Shown: in pieces, positions 5,868 to 6,705 of the stretch
How the letters are laid out: every line of letters begins with the position of its first letter
Position numbering within the stretch: the stretch's first letter is position 1
Origin: an uncultured Eubacteriales bacterium
GTDB lineage: Bacteria > Bacillota > Clostridia > Christensenellales > UBA1242
NCBI GenBank assembly: GCA_900552105.1
Contig: URYH01000029.1
Span: 1-6,705 of the forward strand
DNA: 6,705 nt
Reading direction: 5' to 3'
Position numbers and translations under genes: made by a program
The notes under the pieces: model-generated
Told to the model about the DNA's origin: nothing
The model's database searches: none
The model's input: only the letters and a program-made list of their open reading frames with translations

Positions 5868-6704
5868 TTATATTTCACGGTTTGCATTGTATCCACAAAC
5901 TGTTGTGTTAGCACCTTCCGCTGTTCCATACAAAGCTGAAAGTTCTGCTGCTTGCAAAGCCGTATTCCATGGATGTTCTGCTTCGTCTGCATGAGCTGCT
6001 TGGATTGCCTCAACTTCAAGTTGAAGTGTAACTTTCCATTGTGCAACTTCGTTTGTAAGATATCCGCTTAATTTTGCTTCGTTGAACAAATCGATTGTTG
6101 CTGGTGTTGCTGCTGATTTTTCATCAACTGCCCCGTAAACTGTGTTATAATACCAATATCCGTCATTTGCCAAAATCCATTTATCTGCTTTAAGTTTCAA
6201 ACCAGTTGTCATGTTTTGAAGCAAGAAGAGGTTCCATTTATCTGCTTTTGCTTTCCATGTGTTATAAGCTGCTGTGAATTCTGTATCTCCCTCTGTTCCG
6301 TTCTTGTAGTCACCTCTAACTGGTGCGACTGACATTAATTTTTCATAATATTTCTTCAAGTTTTCTGCATCTTGCAAAGATGTTGGTGAAGTTACTCCTT
6401 CAAACGTATCAAGTGTGACTGCTGGTGTGCTTGCATCAACTTTTGTTGTATCACCTTCTTTAACCAAAGGTGTAACCTTCATTCTGATAAGTGCTGGTGA
6501 AGTTGAAGCCATTTGAAGTTTTGTTGTTCCAACAATAACATCTCCTGGATATGCATAAGTCTTTGTTGAATCATACATTGTTGACCAACCTTTGACACCA
6601 TTGTTGCCATCAGCGTCTTGCAATCTAACATTAACTGCATGACCGAGTTGTGCTTCACTGTTTCCTGTGTCTCTATCTTGGAACCAAGCGCCGGATACAC
6701 CGAG
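5868..6704 (-). CDS. SipW-type (TasA/CalY-like) secreted surface protein, N-terminus missing (gene A')
   Basis: The frame is open from base 6704 leftward to the TAA at 5870-5868, giving 278 visible residues. The start and signal peptide lie right of the window; the TTG at 6623 is internal. It begins LGVSGAWFQDRDT, the same export-signal/mature junction as gene A. PGD is at residues 53-55, exactly as in A, followed by DGYWYY (181-186) and VEAIQA (231-236). These marks match SipW-dependent TasA/CalY-like proteins. It is about 50 residues longer than A because of a larger insertion between PGD and DGYWYY, including charged Lys/Asp-rich helices. It is predicted to be exported and to act at the cell surface. 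Outside the first 10 residues identity with A is low, so the perfect 30-bp DNA match at the start stands out. The promoter is outside the window. Confidence 0.8.
   Translation of the reverse strand, partial: LGVSGAWFQDRDTGNSEAQLGHAVNVRLQDADGNNGVKGWSTMYDSTKTYAYPGDVIVGTTKLQMASTSPALIRMKVTPLVKEGDTTKVDASTPAVTLDTFEGVTSPTSLQDAENLKKYYEKLMSVAPVRGDYKNGTEGDTEFTAAYNTWKAKADKWNLFLLQNMTTGLKLKADKWILANDGYWYYNTVYGAVDEKSAATPATIDLFNEAKLSGYLTNEVAQWKVTLQLEVEAIQAAHADEAEHPWNTALQAAELSALYGTAEGANTTVCGYNANREI
6675..6704 (-). repeat. Right 30-bp inverted repeat (candidate recombination site)
   Basis: A perfect inverted copy of 2-31, in the same frame within gene A'. The near-palindrome CTTGG-TT-CCAAG is at 6677-6688. 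Identity ends at 6674, although similarity of the encoded protein continues weakly. It may extend to the right outside the window. Confidence 0.85.
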
Positions 6705-6705
6705 A

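Larger units (their letters stand above)
2..6704. other. Candidate invertible segment bounded by 30-bp inverted repeats
   Basis: Seen: the window begins and ends in the same 30-bp sequence in opposite orientation (2-31 and 6675-6704), each copy inside a SipW-type secreted-protein gene and in the same reading frame. Between them the genes run A> <B <ATPase B'> <A', a mirror-symmetric order. Inferred: reciprocal recombination at the repeats would invert the segment and exchange the A and A' bodies behind the two N-termini that lie outside the window, keeping both genes in frame. No invertase or integrase is encoded inside, so a recombinase would have to act from elsewhere. Alternatively, the repeats could be a relic of duplication or gene conversion with no present switching. 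Confidence 0.6.

Noticed and set aside
2..6704. Composite transposon with the 30-bp repeats as insertion-sequence ends
   Set aside because: No transposase is present, the repeats lie inside coding frames that continue beyond the window, and they encode a conserved protein segment rather than element termini.

Overview
The window is AT-rich bacterial DNA using the standard genetic code: TGA serves as a stop for the ATPase gene and Trp codons are TGG. SipW-type secreted proteins, AAGGAG-like ribosome binding sites and sigma-A-like promoters suggest a low-GC Gram-positive (Bacillota-like) bacterium, probably uncultured. No rRNA, tRNA, phage structural gene of a known type, or recombinase is visible.

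Layout, left to right. (1) The body of a secreted SipW-type/TasA-CalY-like protein (gene A, +), cut by the left edge. (2) A bidirectional terminator. (3) A coiled-coil plus beta-rich protein of unknown family (gene B, -). (4) An AAA_14/DUF4143 ATPase (-), with a terminator after it and a strong promoter flanked by two identical 41-bp palindromes before it. (5) A gene-free repeat island (about 3816-4190). (6) A homologue of B (B', +), preceded by a possible promoter and a terminator-like leader hairpin. (7) A bidirectional terminator. (8) A second SipW-type body (gene A', -), cut by the right edge.

The most notable feature is the outermost one. The first and last 30 bases (2-31 and 6675-6704) are perfect inverted copies. 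Both lie in the same reading frame, exactly where each A gene passes from the end of its export signal into the mature protein. Beyond the repeat the two proteins are only distantly similar. Recombination between the repeats would flip the whole 6.7-kb segment and join each outside promoter and signal peptide, in frame, to the other A body. The gene order A> <B ... B'> <A' is mirror-symmetric, as if an A-B pair had been duplicated in inverted orientation and then diverged; the ATPase is the only unpaired gene. I infer a two-state surface-protein switch, possibly one member of a larger variable family. The inversion itself, the recombinase and the function of B are not shown by this window.
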